From contig JBAWAP010000032.1 in assembly GCA_049589355.1 (NCBI GenBank), positions 1-18,093 of the forward strand: a stretch of 18,093 nt of DNA, read 5' to 3'. Shown here in pieces: positions 15,408 to 18,093 of the stretch. The stretch comes from JBAWAP01 sp049589355. GTDB taxonomy: Bacteria > Chloroflexota > Anaerolineae > VGOG01. How positions within the stretch are numbered: the first letter of the stretch is position 1; each line of letters begins with the position of its first letter. The translations under genes and the position numbers were made by a program. The notes below the pieces were generated by a model. The model was given only the letters and a program-made list of their open reading frames with translations. It searched no databases and was not told the DNA's origin.

Positions 15408-17292
15408 GCAAAGCAACCGCGAGGGCCTGACCGGGGCAGGCATGGGCTCCCCAACGCAGCCAAAGGCCGCCGATCGGCCCGGAATGGGGCAAGCCCCCGG
15501 CATGGGGCGCGGGCCGGGCATGGGAGGGGCAGGCGCACCCGTCGAGAAGGCGCGTAACCCGCGGGCAACCCTCAACAGGCTTGGCGCTTACCTGCGCCCT
15601 CAGGCCCTGAACCTGACCGGGGTGATGGTTCTGGTGGTCCTGAACACAGGGTTGGAGCTGTTAGGCCCCTATCTGTTGGGCGTGGCCATCGATCGCTTCA
15701 TCGGCCCACGGGACCTCGAGGGCCTGATGCGTATCAGCCTGCTCCTGCTGGCCAGCTATGTCGCGGCCTGGTTTACGCAGTTCGGGCAGAGCTACACCAT
15801 CGTGGCGGTCACCCAGAACGTGTTGCGCACCTTGCGGCGCGATTTGTTCGAGCACCTGCAGACGTTGTCGCTCCGTTTCTTCGACCGGCGCTCCACCGGC
15901 GAGCTGATGAGCCGCTTGACCAACGACATTGACGCCATCAACCGGGTGCTTTCGCAGAGCATCATCGAGTTGGTGGCCAGCCTGCTGACCCTGCTGGGCA
16001 TCGCCATCGTCATGCTGAGCCTGAACGTCTGGCTGGCCCTGGGAACTCTGACCATTCTCCCCGTCATGCTCTGGCTCACGGCCCGCGTTGGCGGGGGCAC
16101 CCGGCGCGGATTTCGGCAGGTGCAGGCCAATCTTGGCAAGCTGAACACGGTGATGGAGGAGAACATCAGTGGCGCGCGCGTCGTGCAGGTCTTCAGGCGC
16201 CAGGGAGCGGTCATTGCCGAGTTCGATCAGGCCAACGTTGCCGCACGCGATGCGACCATCCGGGCGCAGTCCCTGATGATGATCTTGCGGCCCCTGCTGA
16301 TGGTCTTCAGCAACATAGACATCGCCATCATCGCCGGTCTGGGAGGCTGGCTGGCGCTGCGTGGCATGGTCAGCGTGGGTGTCATCGCCACGTTCATCCT
16401 CTATGCGCGTCGCTTTTTCGAGCCCCTGTTCACCCTGGCCGACCTGTACAACTCGATTCAGTCGGCCCTGGCCGGCGCTGAACGGGTCTTTGAGATCCTG
16501 GATCAGCAACCCACGGTGCGCGACCGGCCCGACGCCGTCGCGCTGGATGGTTTCGCGGGCCACGTGGCCTTCGATCAGGTCAGCTTTGGTTACGAGCCGA
16601 ACGTGCCGGTGCTCAAGGACGTCAACCTGAGCCTGGAGCCGGGACAGGTGGTCGCGCTCGTGGGGCCGACCGGCGCGGGCAAGACGACCATCGTGAACCT
16701 GCTGACTCGTTTCTACGACATTGACGAGGGCCATATCTGGATCGACGGGCATGAGATCCGCGACATCAAGCAAGACTCCCTGCGCCGGCAACTGGGCATC
16801 GTACTGCAGGACAACTTTTTGTTCTCCGCGACGGCGCTGGAGAACATCCGTTATGGACGGCTGGACGCCACCGACGAGGAAGTGATCGCAGCGGCGAAAC
16901 TGGCCCGGGCCGATGACTTTGTCCGGCGGCTGCCTGAAGGGTACCAGACCCGGTTATCCGAACGCGCCAGCAACCTGAGCCAGGGGCAACGCCAACTGCT
17001 GGCCATTGCCCGCGCGCTCCTGGCCGACCCGCGTATCCTCATCCTCGACGAAGCCACCAGCAACGTGGACACCCGCACGGAGTCCCAACTCCAGGAGGCA
17101 TTGCGCACTCTGATGGCGGGCCGCACGAGCTTTGTGATCGCGCATCGTCTGAGCACCATCCGTAACGCCGACCTGGTGCTGGTAATAGACAACGGACGGA
17201 TCATCGAGCGAGATACCCACGATTCGCTGATGGCGCAAAAGGGCTTCTACTACCGCCTCTACATGAGCCAGTTCGCCCAAGCCCAGACGTAG
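15397..17292 (+). CDS. heterodimeric ABC exporter, catalytic-site subunit (pair 2)
   Basis: A 631-residue partner of the upstream subunit. The ATG at 15397 follows GAGGGAGGAG by six bases; a reading frame open back to 15283 runs inside the previous gene and is not the start. Residues 1-50 are a Gly/Met/Pro-rich extension (GMGRGPGMGGAG) like that of the pair-1 subunit. Walker A begins at Gly423 (GPTGAGKTT), the signature is LSQGQ (527-531), the catalytic Glu is 552 (LILDEATSNVD) and the H-loop is His583. With the partner it gives one active and one degenerate ATP site. Only 11 bases separate its stop from the PIG-L remnant. Confidence 0.95.
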   Translation: MKDKQSNREGLTGAGMGSPTQPKAADRPGMGQAPGMGRGPGMGGAGAPVEKARNPRATLNRLGAYLRPQALNLTGVMVLVVLNTGLELLGPYLLGVAIDRFIGPRDLEGLMRISLLLLASYVAAWFTQFGQSYTIVAVTQNVLRTLRRDLFEHLQTLSLRFFDRRSTGELMSRLTNDIDAINRVLSQSIIELVASLLTLLGIAIVMLSLNVWLALGTLTILPVMLWLTARVGGGTRRGFRQVQANLGKLNTVMEENISGARVVQVFRRQGAVIAEFDQANVAARDATIRAQSLMMILRPLLMVFSNIDIAIIAGLGGWLALRGMVSVGVIATFILYARRFFEPLFTLADLYNSIQSALAGAERVFEILDQQPTVRDRPDAVALDGFAGHVAFDQVSFGYEPNVPVLKDVNLSLEPGQVVALVGPTGAGKTTIVNLLTRFYDIDEGHIWIDGHEIRDIKQDSLRRQLGIVLQDNFLFSATALENIRYGRLDATDEEVIAAAKLARADDFVRRLPEGYQTRLSERASNLSQGQRQLLAIARALLADPRILILDEATSNVDTRTESQLQEALRTLMAGRTSFVIAHRLSTIRNADLVLVIDNGRIIERDTHDSLMAQKGFYYRLYMSQFAQAQT

Positions 17293-17303
17293 GCTCAGAG
17301 CAG

Positions 17304-17513
17304 CTCCGTTCGATGACCGAAGCCCTGAGCCTCTCCCACGGGCAGGAAGTGACCCTGGTTGTGGACGTGATGGCAGTCTGGGAGCAAAAGCTGGCTGCCA
17401 TCGGCTGCCATCGCACGCAATTGGGGGGATCGCCCATCCTGGCGGCGCCGGAGGAGAAGCAACGCCTGTTTCTGAGAAGAGAGCATTTTCGGCGAGCGCA
17501 GGCGCGGCTGTAA
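17304..17513 (+). pseudogene. remnant of a PIG-L deacetylase 3' end
   Basis: This stretch encodes about 69 residues that match the C-terminal third of the PIG-L enzyme at 12828: VWEQKLAAI, CHRTQLGGSPILAAP and QRLFL are shared. It has a five-residue deletion near the start of the match and many silent changes. Both zinc motifs (AHPDDE and GHPDH) are missing, so it cannot be active. The divergence shows a paralog, not a fresh duplication. An ATG at 17313 could start a short peptide, but no good ribosome-binding site precedes it. Confidence 0.85.
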
Positions 17514-17760
17514 GCTGCTGTGTTGGGGTCTGCTCTTTATCAGCGGCATCTTCGTCCCGTTGGGAGAGATGGCTTCCTGGGCGCGAATACTGGCTTACCT
17601 CTCGCCGCTGACCTATGCCCAGGACCTGATGAACCACGCTGTGTTGGGAATAGGCCTGCTCAGTCCGTGGTTGGATCTCGCCATGCTTCTGCTGAGCGGC
17701 ATCCTGTTTCTGGTGCCACCTGTGCTGATGCACCGTCGGAGTCGGCGCCTGGGGTATTGA
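17514..17760 (+). pseudogene. 3' fragment of an ABC-2 type permease gene
   Basis: The frame runs open from inside the PIG-L remnant to TGA at 17758-17760 and encodes LLFISGIFVPLGEMASWA, then LAYLSPLTYAQDL, a final hydrophobic helix and a basic tail. This is the C-terminal signature of ABC-2 (DrrB-like) permeases: the small re-entrant segment, Pro and SPLTYA motif, then the last helix. About 170 upstream residues are missing and there is no start with a ribosome-binding site; a TTG at 17560 lies inside the conserved motif. The junction to the PIG-L remnant is abrupt, at about 17512. Confidence 0.7.
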
Positions 17761-17828
17761 CAGGCTCTCCAGTCATGGGCACAACAGGGGGCAAGGCCCG
17801 CGTGAAGCGCTACAAGCAAGAATGCGAT

Positions 17829-17857
17829 TTGACAGGTCTGTGGTATCATGCTATAAT
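17829..17857 (+). promoter_or_regulatory. consensus promoter of the ArsR-type gene
   Basis: TTGACA (17829-17834), 17-base spacer, TATAAT (17852-17857): perfect boxes. The spacer opens with the dyad ACAGGTCTGT. The 40 bases from 17829 match 7471-7510 at 34 positions. Between -10 and the ArsR start lies an AT-rich imperfect dyad (ATATT at 17859, AATAT at 17874) that could bind the regulator. Confidence 0.85.
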
Positions 17858-17901
17858 TATATTCGATTATTCTAATATGGTTAAAGAAGGCTAGGTGGGA
17901 T

Positions 17902-18093
17902 ATGGATGCTCATGCTTACAGATTGCAGGTCAAGATTGCCAAGGCGTTGGCTCATCCTACTCGCATAGCCATTCTGGAGATGTTGCGGGGAGGAGAGAGG
18001 TGCGTCTGTGAGATGGAACCAGAGTTGGGAGCGAGTCAAGCCAACATCTCCCAGCACCTGGCAGCGCTAAGGGATGCGAACCTGGTGGTTGGC
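17902..18093 (+). CDS. ArsR-family metal-responsive regulator (5' part)
   Basis: The first 64 residues of an ArsR-type winged-helix repressor, cut by the window end. LAHPTRIAILEML leads to the metal-site motif ERCVCEM (compare ELCVCDL in ArsR/SmtB proteins), in which the CxC pair typically binds arsenite, antimonite, cadmium or similar. The recognition helix follows (SQANISQHLAALRDANLVV). AGGTGGG lies directly before the ATG. It has its own consensus promoter. Genes it controls lie beyond the window, so its metal is not determined. Confidence 0.92.
   Translation, partial: MDAHAYRLQVKIAKALAHPTRIAILEMLRGGERCVCEMEPELGASQANISQHLAALRDANLVVG

Noticed and set aside
14364..15575. Open frame of 403 codons on the minus strand
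   Set aside because: It lies opposite a clear ABC ATPase gene, has no recognisable motif and reflects high GC content; the same holds for 15661-16791 and the other minus-strand frames.
17313..17513. 66-codon open frame as a working small gene
   Set aside because: It is only the C-terminal part of a PIG-L enzyme without zinc motifs, and no good ribosome-binding site precedes it.

Overview
The window is GC-rich, densely coded and reads entirely on the + strand. It looks like a bacterial chromosome, most plausibly Chloroflexota (Anaerolineae-like) or a relative. Grounds for this are a DUF5666-type exported protein, a repeat-rich MacA-like adaptor, S1C protease plus OmpR/BaeS-type two-component genes, PadR and ArsR regulators, and short 'CTTCGACAGGCTCAGG'-type repeats lying in frame inside coding genes. 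The phylum is an inference; no rRNA or marker gene is present.

Layout. (1) 71-3829: exported DUF5666-like protein, a very long MacA/HlyD-type adaptor with about 33-residue coiled-coil repeats, and a MacB/FtsX-type permease. They are translationally coupled, but no ATPase gene is visible. (2) 3969-5174: membrane-anchored HtrA-type serine protease. (3) 5312-7376: OmpR-type response regulator and sensor kinase behind a good promoter and ended by an intrinsic terminator. (4) 7471-11320: a second promoter, a decayed HtrA-type fragment acting as leader, then a heterodimeric ABC exporter pair (degenerate plus canonical ATPase halves). (5) 11374-13529: a remnant of a histidine-kinase 3' end, a terminator that overlaps a promoter, then a PadR regulator, a 67-residue Cys/His-rich coiled-coil protein, a small membrane protein, a cupin and a PIG-L/LmbE deacetylase. 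(6) 13638-17292: a second heterodimeric ABC exporter pair of the same kind. (7) 17304-17760: a remnant of a PIG-L 3' end and of an ABC-2 permease 3' end. (8) 17829-18093: a promoter almost the same as the one in (4), and the start of an ArsR-type regulator cut by the window edge.

The genes fit an envelope-stress and export island: two ABC exporters, an adaptor/permease set, a periplasm-facing protease, a two-component system, and PadR/ArsR sensors. The most unusual signal is architectural. Each ABC exporter pair sits between an intact gene and a diverged second copy of that same gene's 3' end (kinase end around pair 1, PIG-L end around pair 2). Near-identical promoters recur at the edges. This looks like repeated cassette insertion or recombination between paralogous 3' ends. 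A second notable feature is a PadR regulator and its adjacent small protein that share a Cys/His-rich N-terminus.
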